Of a stretch of DNA of 64,000 bases, positions 1-9,392 are shown one piece after another. Position numbers and translations under genes: made by a program. Every line of letters begins with the position of its first letter. Position 1 is the stretch's first letter. This DNA is from Leptolyngbya sp. PCC 7375 (GTDB lineage: Bacteria; Cyanobacteriota; Cyanobacteriia; Phormidesmidales; Phormidesmidaceae): NCBI RefSeq assembly GCF_000316115.1, contig NZ_JH993797.1, forward strand, positions 4,450,486 through 4,514,485. The letters run 5' to 3'. A model generated the notes under the pieces. The model was not told where the DNA came from, ran no database searches, and was given only the letters and a program-made list of their open reading frames with translations.

Positions 1-862
1 CGATACCCTTTTGCTCGACTAACCGGCTAACCAGACCAATGAGAAAACGCCCGTCGTTAACTTCTAAGCCCATTTCTTCCTGGAGGGCTTGTTTGTTGAG
101 AGCTCGTTTTTCTAAGGTCTCTGCTGTATAGGTCTGGGCAATTTGCGCATCGGTTTCAGGGTTGAACTCATCGAGGTCAATGCCGTTGACGATGCCGCTA
201 AGTTTCTCACTGATGTAGGACAGCAGTCCTTCTAGTTTCTCGCCGTATTCTTTGGTTTGGATTTGTTGAGCATAGGTGGGAGAGACGGCATTCACCCGGT
301 CGGCATAGAGTAGGGCGGCTGCCATGGTGCTGTCACCCTTCATGTACCAGGGACACCAGGTGATTTTGTCGAGTTTCCAGCGCCAGGGTCCTTGATAAGC
401 CAGATTGTGAATAGTAAATACAGTGGAAATTTCAGGGGATTGATGCATCCATACTGGAATCATGCCCGTGTGCCAGTCATGGCAGTGAATGATATCGGGT
501 TTCCAATGGTTCCAGCAAAATTCGGCAGCACCGTTGGCAAAGAAGGTAAAGCGCCAATCTTCGTCTTTAGTGCCGTAAATCTCATTGCCATCAAAGGCAG
601 GATGACCAAATAGATACAGCGGAACATCTGATTTTGGCAGTGTGGATTCATACACTGCAAAGGCATTGAACATGGCATATCCCGACCAGATGGGCTCGTC
701 GGGGATCTCTACCTTGTTTCCCATAAAGCCGTAATAGGGCATAAATATGCGCACGTCGTGCCCCATGGCGCGCAGTGTTTTGGGTAATGTGCCAACCACA
801 TCTCCCATGCCACCAACCTTTGCTAAAGGTGCGGCCTCTGCTGCCACAAATAAAATTCGCAT
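1..862 (-). CDS. glgA: Glycogen synthase (partial, C-terminus beyond window)
   Basis: Transfers glucose from ADP-glucose to growing alpha-1,4-glucan in cytosolic glycogen synthesis. The first 287 codons lie in the window and the rest runs off the left edge. The ATG at 862 opens with MRILFVAAEAAPLAKVGGMG, which holds the KxGG ADP-glucose binding loop (Lys15) typical of the cyanobacterial GlgA1 type. Further in are the GT5 N-terminal landmarks FTIHNLAYQG, HCHDWHTG and a VNGIDLDEFNP segment, ending with GLVSRLVEQKG at the edge. It lies downstream of hemC on the same strand with a hairpin between them, so it is probably a separate transcription unit. Family assignment is secure. Confidence 0.95.
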   Translation of the reverse strand, partial: MRILFVAAEAAPLAKVGGMGDVVGTLPKTLRAMGHDVRIFMPYYGFMGNKVEIPDEPIWSGYAMFNAFAVYESTLPKSDVPLYLFGHPAFDGNEIYGTKDEDWRFTFFANGAAEFCWNHWKPDIIHCHDWHTGMIPVWMHQSPEISTVFTIHNLAYQGPWRWKLDKITWCPWYMKGDSTMAAALLYADRVNAVSPTYAQQIQTKEYGEKLEGLLSYISEKLSGIVNGIDLDEFNPETDAQIAQTYTAETLEKRALNKQALQEEMGLEVNDGRFLIGLVSRLVEQKGI

Positions 863-972
863 CGCGTTCCTATTGCCCCGATGAAAAACCCATCTTCCAC
901 GGGATCAAGTCTAGAGGGGGATTGGATTTGTGCATAGTGTTTAAGCCTACGGAAGGGCAAGTAAACCTGACA

Positions 973-1010
973 ATTCTGTAGGGGCATTGCAGGCAACGCC
1001 CCTACAGAAT
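973..1010. terminator. Palindromic hairpin between hemC and glgA
   Basis: Inverted repeat with 13-bp perfect arms (ATTCTGTAGGGGC / GCCCCTACAGAAT) around a 12-nt centre. It lies just after the hemC stop and before the glgA start, so it can fold in a hemC transcript. No long T run follows, so intrinsic termination is uncertain. The core TGTAGGGGC recurs in other hairpins in this window. Confidence 0.65.
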
Positions 1011-1042
1011 GTAGACCGCTCGACTATGGACGAATGCGCAAT

Positions 1043-1999
1043 TTAACGGTTTTCAGCGTTGATCGTATCCAAAATTGCTTGGGCACCGGCATCTCTAGCT
1101 CGCTTAGCCAAAGTAGTTCCCATTTCATCCGCTGTCGTCACAGGACCTGAGATTTCATCCTTCACCACTGTCTGACCATCCAGGCTAGCGACGATACCGG
1201 TCAGTGTGAGAGTATCTCCCTCAATCACGGTGTTCACACCAATGGGGACCTGACAGCCACCTTCTAGCTCCCGCAGGAATGCGCGCTCTGCGTAGCAACG
1301 CTGGGCAGTGGGTAAATGCTCCAGTGTTTTAATAACCGCCAGAATATCGTCGTCACCGCTGCGGCACTCGATACCCAGGGCACCCTGACCCACAGCATGC
1401 AGAGAAATATCGGCAGGAACCACTTGCTGAATGCGATCAGCCATGTCCAGACGCTTTAAGCCCGCGACAGCCAAGATAATGGCATCGTACTGGCCTTCAT
1501 CGAGTTTACGTAGACGGGTATTTAAGTTGCCGCGAATATCTTTAAATTGGAAAGACGGGTAGTGATGACGCAGCTGGGCGAGACGACGTAAGGAAGACGT
1601 CCCAATGACAGCGCCTTCAGGTAGCTGATCCAGGTTTTTACCCGCATGCTTCTCGTGGGCAACCATGGCATCGGCGGGGTTTTCTCGCTCGGTCACGCAG
1701 CCTAGCATTAGTCCTTCGGGCAGGCGAGTGGGTAAGTCTTTCAGAGAATGAACGGCACAATCAACGGTACCGTTGAGCATGTCGTCTTCAAGCTCTTGGG
1801 TAAAGAGGCCCTTGTCGCCAATTTTAGAAAGGGAAACATCGAGAATTTTGTCCCCTTGGGTTTCCATAGTTTTAACTTCGAAGTTAATCTCAGGAAAGCG
1901 TTTTTGTAGCTCACCCTGCACCCAGTGGGTTTGCACTAGGGCAAGCTGACTTTTACGAGAACCAATCCGAATAGTGCGGGTTGCTACATTTAGGGACAT
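1043..1999 (-). CDS. hemC: Hydroxymethylbilane synthase (porphobilinogen deaminase)
   Basis: Polymerises four porphobilinogens to hydroxymethylbilane in tetrapyrrole (haem and chlorophyll) synthesis. 318 residues from the ATG at 1999, normal for the family. An upstream in-frame start (2050) would add 17 unconserved residues and is rejected. Visible motifs are TIRIGSRKSQLALVQ at the N-terminus, AVHSLKDLPT, GTSSLRRLAQL, DIRGNLNTRL and the cofactor-attachment motif GGCQVPIG. Its Cys249 binds the dipyrromethane primer. All expected active-site segments are present. It is followed by a hairpin and then glgA on the same strand. Confidence 0.97.
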   Translation of the reverse strand: MSLNVATRTIRIGSRKSQLALVQTHWVQGELQKRFPEINFEVKTMETQGDKILDVSLSKIGDKGLFTQELEDDMLNGTVDCAVHSLKDLPTRLPEGLMLGCVTERENPADAMVAHEKHAGKNLDQLPEGAVIGTSSLRRLAQLRHHYPSFQFKDIRGNLNTRLRKLDEGQYDAIILAVAGLKRLDMADRIQQVVPADISLHAVGQGALGIECRSGDDDILAVIKTLEHLPTAQRCYAERAFLRELEGGCQVPIGVNTVIEGDTLTLTGIVASLDGQTVVKDEISGPVTTADEMGTTLAKRARDAGAQAILDTINAENR

Positions 2000-2130
2000 A
2001 GTTAACAGATTTGTTTTATGGTTAGACAGCCAGCAAAGGCCTGCTGACAAAAGATTTACACAAGATCTTAAGGTTACAGCACGGACGACCGCTCACGGTT
2101 GCAAAGCAGCGTAAGTACAAAGTTCTGTAA

Positions 2131-3624
2131 ATGAGTGTTTATTTTAGTTTACGAAAGCGGCATTGGTTTCGATGCTTGGGTCGGCGACTAGTGGGTAGTC
2201 TAGCTGTCCTTACATTAATGTCGTTGCCAGCCTATGGTCAGCGTTTAGACCCGGTGCTGCTTGATGCATTTCTGAGTGATCCGTTGGAGGAGGAACCACG
2301 GGATCCATTGCTACCGACGGCGGTGGTGGATCGTCCCCTGAGTCCTCTGGAACTTTATGCTCTGGAACTGGAATTATTTCAGCTGGATGCTGAGGCTCGG
2401 GCACTGCTGCTGGCGGAACAGCCTGATGAAGCGTTTGAGTTATGGATGCGCGAGGTGCAACTACGTCGTGTATTTGGCCTTGAAGCCGAACTGGAAGCGT
2501 TGAGCCGTATTGGTCAGCAGGCTTGGAATTCGCAGCGATCGCAAGAGGTCCGTTTGATGTCGGTGCGTCTGGAGCGGATTTGGGAAGCAGAAAAGGAATC
2601 GGCCACCTTAGAACGTGTGGAAACCATTGCGATGATTGCTCAGACGTTGCGGATGCGGGACACGTCCACTGAAATTTATCAGCAACTGATCGATATGACC
2701 GCAGCGGATACGCTTACTCAGCAGGGGTGGGTGGTGGTGCTGGCGGCCCACTATTTACAGTGGTTTGATTTTGACAATGCGGCTCAGCTATATACCCAGT
2801 TAATTGACAGGGCTGACATCCAAGGCAACACCCTGGAGCATACGCAATATTTAAAGGATCTGATTTATAGCTATCAGCAAGCCAAAGAATATGCCCAAGC
2901 ACTGCCGGTGCAAACCGAGTTGCTAAGACTTTATAGAACGACGGCTCAAAATGATCGTGAACCCCCCCTAGAAATTGATATGGCTCGTAATTTTCGAGCC
3001 ATTGGGGGTTATCCCCAGGCGCTGCAATATTACAACCTGGCCTACGTGACGGCCCAGAGCCTACAGCTATATGGTCATGTGAGTACTGTGCTGAAAGATT
3101 TGGGTGATTTGTATGCCGAGCAAGGCCTGACCAATGAAGCGCTCACCATGTATAACCTGCTGGTCAGGGCTGAGCAGCAAGCGTATAACCAGCACGGCAT
3201 TTTAGAGGCCTATGACCGCCTGGGACAGCTATACCTGAGCATTGACGATCGCGACAATGCTTTGGTTGCTTTTCGTGCAGGTCTGGCGTTTTCGGAGTCC
3301 CTGCAATACCGTGAAGCCTACTTTAGAGGTGAGGTGGCCAAGCTCAGTTTAGACCGTACCCCAGAGGACACTGCTGAGGCTGAAGAGACTGAGCCCACCC
3401 TGGGGGACTCTTTAAGGGAGGAACTCAAGGATAATCCTCCCTTTGATGTTGCTCCGGTGGAAATTGAACCCCCCGGCGATGGCGAGCTCAGTGAGGACGA
3501 TCTCACGGAGGATGCAATCCCTGAGGAACTACCTGAGGTGGAAGTGATCACCGACGAAACCATTGATGTCACGCCCGAAGAGCCTACACCTGAGGCCCCA
3601 CCGGCACCGGAGTCAGACAATTAA
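2131..3624 (+). CDS. Exported TPR protein with acidic proline-rich tail
   Basis: 497 residues. A basic N-terminus plus hydrophobic stretch (about residues 12-35, ending AYGQ) looks like a signal peptide, so the protein is probably periplasmic. The middle (about 80-400) is helical with TPR-like repeats (for example YPQALQYYNLAYVTAQSL and NEALTMYNLLVRAEQQAYN). The last 90 residues are Glu/Asp/Pro-rich and probably disordered. It runs divergently from hemC. Its TAA stop shares the palindromic TTAA with the stop of the convergent permease gene. The specific role is unknown; a scaffold or protein-binding role is inferred from TPR families. Confidence 0.88.
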   Translation: MSVYFSLRKRHWFRCLGRRLVGSLAVLTLMSLPAYGQRLDPVLLDAFLSDPLEEEPRDPLLPTAVVDRPLSPLELYALELELFQLDAEARALLLAEQPDEAFELWMREVQLRRVFGLEAELEALSRIGQQAWNSQRSQEVRLMSVRLERIWEAEKESATLERVETIAMIAQTLRMRDTSTEIYQQLIDMTAADTLTQQGWVVVLAAHYLQWFDFDNAAQLYTQLIDRADIQGNTLEHTQYLKDLIYSYQQAKEYAQALPVQTELLRLYRTTAQNDREPPLEIDMARNFRAIGGYPQALQYYNLAYVTAQSLQLYGHVSTVLKDLGDLYAEQGLTNEALTMYNLLVRAEQQAYNQHGILEAYDRLGQLYLSIDDRDNALVAFRAGLAFSESLQYREAYFRGEVAKLSLDRTPEDTAEAEETEPTLGDSLREELKDNPPFDVAPVEIEPPGDGELSEDDLTEDAIPEELPEVEVITDETIDVTPEEPTPEAPPAPESDN

Positions 3625-4355
3625 ATCAGCAGTTTTAAGCCAATTACCCCCAGTAGCACGAGGACAATCTGCCGAAAGTTAGCGGCATCAATATATTTAG
3701 ATAGCCAAATCCCTAGGCCTAAACCTGCGACAAAGAACGGTGCTGCGTATTCTACCTGGGTGAGTAGGGCGGCGCTGAAATCTCCTTGCCAGATGTGGGT
3801 TGCGATCGCAACCAACGACAGCACACAAAACACCCCAGGTAAGTTGCCCTTAAACTGCTCAGGGCTCCACTGATTGCAGTTGCCATAGATCACAATCGGC
3901 GGCCCACCAATATTAAAGGCCCCTGTCAAGACGCCCGAGGCTGCACCAAAGGCATAGGCCCAGGGTCGGCCGGTCAGTTCTGGTAGCGACAGCTGTAGCC
4001 ATGAGTAACCAACATAGACCAAAACCAGAACACCGAGCGCCTGTAGCGCCAAATGCTCTGGGACATAATGCAGGCCCATAACGCCCACTGGAATTGTCAC
4101 CAGGGCAGCCACTGATAAATGTATGATCCGGGACCATTCAAAATTCTCCCGGTAGTACCACCAGAGGACAACGTTGCCAATCAGTCCCACGGCGATCACT
4201 AAAGTCACCGCCAGCTGTAAGTCCATAAAAAATGGCAGCAATGAGACTGCTACCAGGGCAAACCCAAACCCTGTCAGGCTCTGCACTAGGGACGCCAGCC
4301 CCACAATTAAACCAATCCAGAGACTGTCAGCCATACTCGCATTAAGGATGTCCAC
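3621..4355 (-). CDS. TauE/SafE-family sulfite/anion exporter-like membrane protein
   Basis: 244 residues with about eight hydrophobic segments, no signal peptide and the family's pseudo-symmetric layout. SLVQSLTGFGFALVAVSLLP in the first half and GVLTGAFNIGGPPIVIYG in the second are the hallmark glycine-rich loops of the TauE/SafE (former DUF81) family. Members export or import sulfonates, sulfite or other organic anions; the substrate cannot be read here. The gene is divergent from a MarR regulator, with starts about 160 bp apart, which suggests that regulator controls it. The 3' end overlaps the TPR gene by 4 bp, tail to tail. Confidence 0.88.
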   Translation of the reverse strand: MDILNASMADSLWIGLIVGLASLVQSLTGFGFALVAVSLLPFFMDLQLAVTLVIAVGLIGNVVLWWYYRENFEWSRIIHLSVAALVTIPVGVMGLHYVPEHLALQALGVLVLVYVGYSWLQLSLPELTGRPWAYAFGAASGVLTGAFNIGGPPIVIYGNCNQWSPEQFKGNLPGVFCVLSLVAIATHIWQGDFSAALLTQVEYAAPFFVAGLGLGIWLSKYIDAANFRQIVLVLLGVIGLKLLI

Positions 4356-4517
4356 AGGGTCCCGCCATGATTACGTACTTCTAAATCTTACTGATTATTA
4401 AGAAAAATGTTGTGATGTAAATCCTGGCTTTTCAGCCTAATGTGCTGGCTACTGATGTAATTTACGAGTTTGAGTGCTAAATGGTTGAATATACAACTAG
4501 TGAAGTGTGACTCAACC

Positions 4518-5030
4518 ATGACGGCAACCTACGGTACCCCTAAAGAAATTGCTCGTCAGATGACCAATCACTGTATTGCCATGCGATTACGGCAAATCAA
4601 TCGTATGGTTACGCGTCTCTATGACGAGGCTTTGCGCCCCTTAGGCTTAACCGTTAATCAGCTCAACATATTAGCCACAATTATTAGTCGGGGGCCCATT
4701 GCCCCTGGCCAGCTAGGGCAAATGCTCGGCATGGAAAAGTCCACCATTAGTCGCACCATTGACCGCATGCAGAAACATGGTTGGATTGAGATTGGTCCTG
4801 GAAAAGACAAACGAAGTCAGTTCCTCAAAGCCACCCCCCAAGGTCGACGACTGTTACTCACAGCCGCACCGGTATGGCATGAACTTCAGGCCAATGTGCT
4901 AGACTCCACCGCTGAAAATGCAGGATTATTGGCTGCATTTGGTCTGACAGCACCTAAAACTGAGGAAAACCAACAAGAAGATTCAGACGACTTCTACAGC
5001 GATGAATGTGTTACGGATTTCTATTCCTAA
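4518..5030 (+). CDS. MarR-family transcriptional regulator
   Basis: 170 residues from the ATG at 4518. A TTG at 4470 would add 16 residues and cannot be excluded. The winged-helix core is clear: LRPLGLTVNQLNILATI, then GQLGQMLGMEKSTISRTIDR as recognition helix region, then the basic wing GPGKDKRSQFLKATPQGRRL. MarR proteins usually repress a divergent or own operon and release DNA on binding a small aromatic or on oxidation. Here the divergent gene is the TauE-type permease. The C-terminal 40 residues are acidic. The stop is followed 1 bp later by a perfect palindrome. Confidence 0.9.
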   Translation: MTATYGTPKEIARQMTNHCIAMRLRQINRMVTRLYDEALRPLGLTVNQLNILATIISRGPIAPGQLGQMLGMEKSTISRTIDRMQKHGWIEIGPGKDKRSQFLKATPQGRRLLLTAAPVWHELQANVLDSTAENAGLLAAFGLTAPKTEENQQEDSDDFYSDECVTDFYS

Positions 5031-5031
5031 T

Positions 5032-5065
5032 CATGTAGGGGCGTTCCATGGAACGCCCCTACATG
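5032..5065. terminator. Perfect 34-bp palindrome between convergent genes
   Basis: CATGTAGGGGCGTTC and its exact complement meet at CCATGG, giving a perfect 34-bp palindrome. It fills the 38-bp gap between the marR stop and the sufE stop, so it could act as a bidirectional transcription barrier. It is the best-preserved copy of the TGTAGGGGC hairpin family in this window. Confidence 0.75.
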
Positions 5066-5068
5066 GCG

Positions 5069-5500
5069 TTATTCATTTGCTAGCGCCATCGCCTTCTGCT
5101 GCATTGTTTTAAAGATGTTGTAGAACCCATTGGCTCGCGATGGCGTTAGGCTCACATCCAGTTGGGTCTCTTTTATAAAGTCGGGTTCCAACTGCACGAT
5201 GTCGCGAGGTGGTATTCCCTTGAGACCCTCAATCAATAAGGCGACCAGACCCTTCGTAATTTGTGCATCTGAATCGCCTTGAAAACAAACATTGCCCTCT
5301 TCATCAGCATTGGCAAGGATGTAAACCTGTGAGACGCAGCCTTTGACCTTATTTTCAGGTGTCTTAGCATCTTCAGGAAAACCCTCTAGACGTTTGGCGT
5401 ACCACAACAACTGCTCGTAGCGACGTCGCGGGTCTTGAATCCGTTGAAAACGTTTGACAATTTTGTCTAAGGCGGGAGGGCGAGCGGAATTAACGGACAT
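5069..5500 (-). CDS. sufE: SufE-family sulfur acceptor
   Basis: 143 residues from the ATG at 5500; a TTG two codons upstream is less likely. SufE accepts persulfide sulfur from the cysteine desulfurase SufS and stimulates Fe-S cluster assembly in the cytosol. The motif ENKVKGCVSQVY carries the expected acceptor Cys55, and the C-terminal LTPSRANGFYNIFKTM is also typical of the family. Length matches. It stands alone rather than in a suf operon, as is common in cyanobacteria. Confidence 0.93.
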   Translation of the reverse strand: MSVNSARPPALDKIVKRFQRIQDPRRRYEQLLWYAKRLEGFPEDAKTPENKVKGCVSQVYILANADEEGNVCFQGDSDAQITKGLVALLIEGLKGIPPRDIVQLEPDFIKETQLDVSLTPSRANGFYNIFKTMQQKAMALANE

Positions 5501-5611
5501 CTGCAAAATGCGATTTTTTTGCCATTACGAATGTCTCTAGTGTAAACCGCTCAAGTCTCTATCAAGGCTTTATTGCTCAATAAGGTAAGATTATTAGCCG
5601 CCGTTTGCCTG

Positions 5612-5869
5612 TCAATCGCCGTTTTCCTTATTAATCATGAAACGATTGGCAACAGTCTCAGGCTGTAGCGCTGACAAAATCACATGGTCTGAGTCGGTTA
5701 CGATCACGGCCCGTGTACGCCTGCCGTAGGTGGCGTCAACCAGTTGTCCTGTATCGCGGGCATCGCCAATCAATCGTTTGATCGGTGCAGATTCGGGGCT
5801 AACGATGGCAACTACCCGATTGGCAGATACGATATTGCCAAAGCCAATGTTGATAAGCTTAATATCCAT
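5612..5869 (-). CDS. RemA-like (DUF370) regulatory protein
   Basis: 85 residues from the ATG at 5869 (MDIKLINIGFGNIVSANRVV). A start six codons upstream is possible but adds unconserved residues. The segments NIGFGNIVSANRVVAIVSPE, SAPIKRLI and the basic TYGRRTRAVIVTDS are characteristic of RemA/DUF370, a small DNA-binding family (extracellular-matrix regulator in Bacillus). The role in cyanobacteria is unclear. It is often next to gmk in other genomes, but no gmk is seen here. Confidence 0.87.
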   Translation of the reverse strand: MDIKLINIGFGNIVSANRVVAIVSPESAPIKRLIGDARDTGQLVDATYGRRTRAVIVTDSDHVILSALQPETVANRFMINKENGD

Positions 5870-6153
5870 AAGTTCGAAAACAAGCATCTAGAGCACAAAA
5901 TTGCAAAAGCAGCAACAGCTACCATGCGTAATAATGCGCTCGTTTAAGTGCGTAAATGACTAAATCCTAGTACCGAAATGTTAACTAAAAAAATAGGAAT
6001 TAAACATGAGAAAAATGAGGCCTAATGATTGAGAATGACGAATTCTTCATGGATTTACTGACCTCCAGTGTGATCGCTGCTTAAGGAGCTTGAATAAAAA
6101 AACGGGTAAATCTTTCAGAAATATCCAAATTTGCTGATAAAAGAGGATAAAGA

Positions 6154-7920
6154 GTGCAACCGGTTGATATAACAACCCTTAGAGCCATTTGTGGCGAATT
6201 GTCTTCCGAATGGTTGCCTGCTCGCTGTGAACAAGTTGTGCAACGAGATCGTAACACTGTTTGTCTTGGACTGCGGACATTTAATCGGCGTGGATGGCTA
6301 ATAATTTCTTGGCATCCTCAGGCGGCGCGCATTCACATGGGGATGGCTCCCCCCAAACGGCCTGACACCTTTACCTTTAGTCAGCAACTGAAACATCAGT
6401 TCAGTGGACTTGCCTTAACGAAGATTAATTTTCTTGCCCCTTGGGAGCGGGCTGTTGATCTGCAATTCGCTCGGCGTCCTGATGAGCCTGCAGAATGGCA
6501 TCTCCATGTGGAAATTATGGGTAAGTACAGCAATGTTTTGTTGACCAATGCCCATCAGGAAATTGTTACCGCTGCACACCAGGTGAATGAGCAGCAATCA
6601 AGTGTTCGCACTATTCGCACAGGGGGGCGATACAAGCCACCGCCGACCATTGTGGGGACGTTGCCCCGTTTAGACGAGCCATTTACTGACTGGCAAGAAC
6701 GGATTAGCTTGGTGCCTGGCAAGCTCAGCAAAATGATGGTGAAAAGCTATAGCGGTCTAGGTACAGCGTTAGCAAAACAACTGAGTCGGGCCTCTGGTCT
6801 AGACCCAAATCAAACCACCGATAGTCTGACAACGGATGATTGGCAGCAACTCTATTTGCAATGGCAACGCTGGCTTCAATGTCTAGAGAAAAATGACTTT
6901 CAACCAGCCTATGCTGATCAGGGGTACACGGTGTTGGGCTGGACGCAATCATCACCAGGGTTTGCTGGGTCTATCCAACAGCTGTTAGATGATTACTACA
7001 CAACGCAGCTCAACCAGCAGACATTTACGCAGGTCCATCACCAACTCACTCAAAAGATAAAAGGTCTGACGAAAAAACTGCGGCAGAAAGCGGCTAATTT
7101 CCATCAGCGGCTAGATGATTCTGACCAGGCCGAGTGCTATCGTGTGCAGGCAGATCTGCTGATGGCTTATCTGCATGAGTGGCAACCGGGCATGACATCG
7201 ATCCAACTTCAGGATTTTGACTCGGGCAAACCCGTTATTCTGGCCCTAAACCCCGAAAAAAATGCGGTGCAAAATGCCCAAGCCTTGTATAAGCGACATC
7301 AAAAATTAAAGCGCACCCGTCATGCCGTCATGCCTTTGCTTGCAGAGGTAGAAACGGAGCTGCATTATCTTGAACAGGTAGAAGCGGCCCTCAGTCAAAT
7401 CCCTCGATACACCATGACTGACGATCTCACCGCCCTTGAAGAAATTCGAGATGAGCTAGTGCAACAGGGCTATATCGAGGATCCGCACCAACGCCAATTG
7501 AAACAACAGGGACGGGGACGGGGAGAGCAACTGCCCAATTTCTATAGATGCCAAACTCCCAGCGGGACTGAAATATGGGTGGGACGCAACAATAACCAAA
7601 ATGAGGCTTTGTCATTTAAAGCGGCCAATGACTATGATCTATGGCTACATACTCAAGAGATTCCGGGTAGCCATGTGTTGCTGCGTTTAGAGCCTGGTGC
7701 TGAAGCCAGTGATGAAGACCTGAGTATGGCAGCCAATATTGCGGCCTGGTTTAGTCGAGCCCGTCAGTCAGAGCAGGTGCCGGTGGTTTACACCAAACCC
7801 AAACATGTTTATAAACCTAAAGGCGCTCGCCCAGGCATGGTGATTTATAAGCATGAACGCGTGCTTTGGGGCCAGCCGCAAAAGGCGAAAGCGTATTTGG
7901 AAACGCAGGGAGATGAGTGA
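6154..7920 (+). CDS. rqcH: RqcH/Rqc2-type NFACT protein
   Basis: 588 residues. GTG start at 6154, chosen for the purine-rich AGAGGATAAAG just upstream. NFACT proteins bind stalled 50S-peptidyl-tRNA complexes and direct C-terminal alanine tailing in ribosome quality control. The N-terminal NFACT-N domain covers about 1-220 (WHLHVEIMGKYSNVLL, then GGRYKPPP). A coiled-coil middle follows (about 290-430). The C-terminal NFACT-R domain (about 455-560) has VGRNNNQNEALSFKAA, DLWLHTQEIPGSHVLL and VVYTKPKHVYKPKGA. It overlaps dusA by one base, suggesting translational coupling. Confidence 0.93.
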   Translation: MQPVDITTLRAICGELSSEWLPARCEQVVQRDRNTVCLGLRTFNRRGWLIISWHPQAARIHMGMAPPKRPDTFTFSQQLKHQFSGLALTKINFLAPWERAVDLQFARRPDEPAEWHLHVEIMGKYSNVLLTNAHQEIVTAAHQVNEQQSSVRTIRTGGRYKPPPTIVGTLPRLDEPFTDWQERISLVPGKLSKMMVKSYSGLGTALAKQLSRASGLDPNQTTDSLTTDDWQQLYLQWQRWLQCLEKNDFQPAYADQGYTVLGWTQSSPGFAGSIQQLLDDYYTTQLNQQTFTQVHHQLTQKIKGLTKKLRQKAANFHQRLDDSDQAECYRVQADLLMAYLHEWQPGMTSIQLQDFDSGKPVILALNPEKNAVQNAQALYKRHQKLKRTRHAVMPLLAEVETELHYLEQVEAALSQIPRYTMTDDLTALEEIRDELVQQGYIEDPHQRQLKQQGRGRGEQLPNFYRCQTPSGTEIWVGRNNNQNEALSFKAANDYDLWLHTQEIPGSHVLLRLEPGAEASDEDLSMAANIAAWFSRARQSEQVPVVYTKPKHVYKPKGARPGMVIYKHERVLWGQPQKAKAYLETQGDE

Positions 7921-8945
7921 TGAGTTTTGACCCACCTTCCCAACGTCTGCACCCTCTCAGTGTGGCTCCCATGATGGACCGCACGGATCGTCATTTTCGC
8001 TATTTCATGCGGCAGATTACGCAAAAAACGCTGCTATATACCGAGATGATTACGGCTCAGGCGATTCTCCATGGCGATCGCACCAAGCTTCTGGGGTTTG
8101 ATCCCCTCGAAAAACCCCTTTCTTTGCAGATTGGGGGCGATGATCCTCAGCTTTTAGCTAAGTGTGCGCAGATTGCTGAAGATATGGGGTATGACGAGGT
8201 CAATCTGAATGTGGGCTGCCCTAGCAATCGGGTGCAAAGTGGTAACTTTGGGGCCTGTTTAATGTCGCAGCCAGAGTTGGTGGCGGATTGTGTCGCGGCG
8301 ATGCAGGCTGTGGTCGATATTCCGGTGACGGTGAAGCACCGCATTGGCATTGATGATTGCGATCGCTACGAAGACATGGTCAGATTTGTGACCACCGTAA
8401 CGGCAGCAGGCTGTCATCGCTTTACTGTCCATGCCCGTAAAGCATGGCTCCAGGGACTGAGCCCCAAAGACAACCGCACGATTCCCCCCCTACGCTATGA
8501 CGATGTTTACCGTCTTAAGCAAGAGCATCCCGAGTTGTGGATTGAAATCAATGGCGGTATCAAAACCCTAGAAGAGGCTGACACCCATCTACAGCAAGTG
8601 GATGCTGTGATGATTGGTCGCGCTGCCTACGATACTCCCTACCTATTTGCCGTTGCCGATCGAGATATTTATGCAGCCAATGCTCCCTTGACTCGCCATC
8701 AGATAGTGGCTGCCATGCTGCCCTATATTGCTCGCTGGACTGAACAGGGCACAAAGCTACATTCCATTACCCGCCATATGCTACAGCTCTTCCATGGTCA
8801 GCCAGGTAGTCGAGCTTGGAAACGACACTTAACCGACCATAGCTGTCGTGCTGGCGCAGGGGTTGATGTGGTCAAAGAAGCCGCTGCGCAAGTTGTAGAA
8901 GCAATGAGCAAAAATACCTATGACACCATGCTTTTGTCAACGTAA
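7920..8945 (+). CDS. dusA: tRNA-dihydrouridine(20/20a) synthase
   Basis: 341 residues from the ATG at 7920, whose A is shared with the TGA of the upstream gene; a GTG one codon earlier is also possible. FMN-dependent reduction of uridine 20/20a in the tRNA D-loop. Evidence is LSVAPMMDRTDRHFRYFMRQ at the N-terminus, the flavin-binding PLSLQIGGDDP, the NVGCPSNRVQSGNFGACLM block with the catalytic Cys of GACLM, VTVKHRIGIDD, FTVHARKAWLQGLSPK and EINGGI. The LQGLSPKDNR segment fits the DusA rather than the DusB/C subgroup. Confidence 0.96.
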   Translation: MSFDPPSQRLHPLSVAPMMDRTDRHFRYFMRQITQKTLLYTEMITAQAILHGDRTKLLGFDPLEKPLSLQIGGDDPQLLAKCAQIAEDMGYDEVNLNVGCPSNRVQSGNFGACLMSQPELVADCVAAMQAVVDIPVTVKHRIGIDDCDRYEDMVRFVTTVTAAGCHRFTVHARKAWLQGLSPKDNRTIPPLRYDDVYRLKQEHPELWIEINGGIKTLEEADTHLQQVDAVMIGRAAYDTPYLFAVADRDIYAANAPLTRHQIVAAMLPYIARWTEQGTKLHSITRHMLQLFHGQPGSRAWKRHLTDHSCRAGAGVDVVKEAAAQVVEAMSKNTYDTMLLST

Positions 8946-9065
8946 ATGTCCTAGATATAGACAGAAACAAATACCTTGGTGACAAAAATTTTAACTCTTA
9001 ATAAATCTTAAAAAAGCATTATAATTTGATACAAAATGGGGGATAGAAATTAGTTCACCCCTTAG

Positions 9066-9338
9066 ATGTCACGAGTAAAGATTACGGTTTATGGACAGGT
9101 GCAAGGTGTGGGCTTTCGGTATCACACACGCAAAAAAGCACAAGAATTAAATTTGACAGGCTATGTCACCAATAAGCCTGACCATACGGTAAACATTGTG
9201 GCTGATGGTTCTGATGAGCAGTTAAAGGCCTTGATTGAATGGGCAAAAAAAGGGCCTGAACGAGCCAGCGTCAGGCAGCTTGAAGTGGAAGAATGTTTGC
9301 CCATCAATCGTTTTGATGAATTTGTTATCGAGTATTGA
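9066..9338 (+). CDS. acyP: Acylphosphatase
   Basis: 90 residues, full family length. Hydrolyses acyl phosphates. The motif GQVQGVGFRYHTRKKA contains the phosphate-binding loop with Arg18, and GYVTN supplies the catalytic Asn36. Single compact ORF with an ATG start and a typical C-terminal FVIEY strand. After the stop the sequence ATATCGAGTATTGATAT is a short direct repeat of the gene's last codons, probably a slippage duplication. Confidence 0.95.
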   Translation: MSRVKITVYGQVQGVGFRYHTRKKAQELNLTGYVTNKPDHTVNIVADGSDEQLKALIEWAKKGPERASVRQLEVEECLPINRFDEFVIEY

Positions 9339-9392
9339 TATATCGAGTATTGATATTAAGTGCTCGATAACGCCTTGACTGCTTCTTGGCGG

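Noticed and set aside
3318..3620. Minus-strand Ser-rich ORF opposite the TPR gene tail
   Set aside because: It is the mirror of the Glu/Asp/Pro-rich tail of the real gene; its low complexity follows from that composition and it has no RBS.
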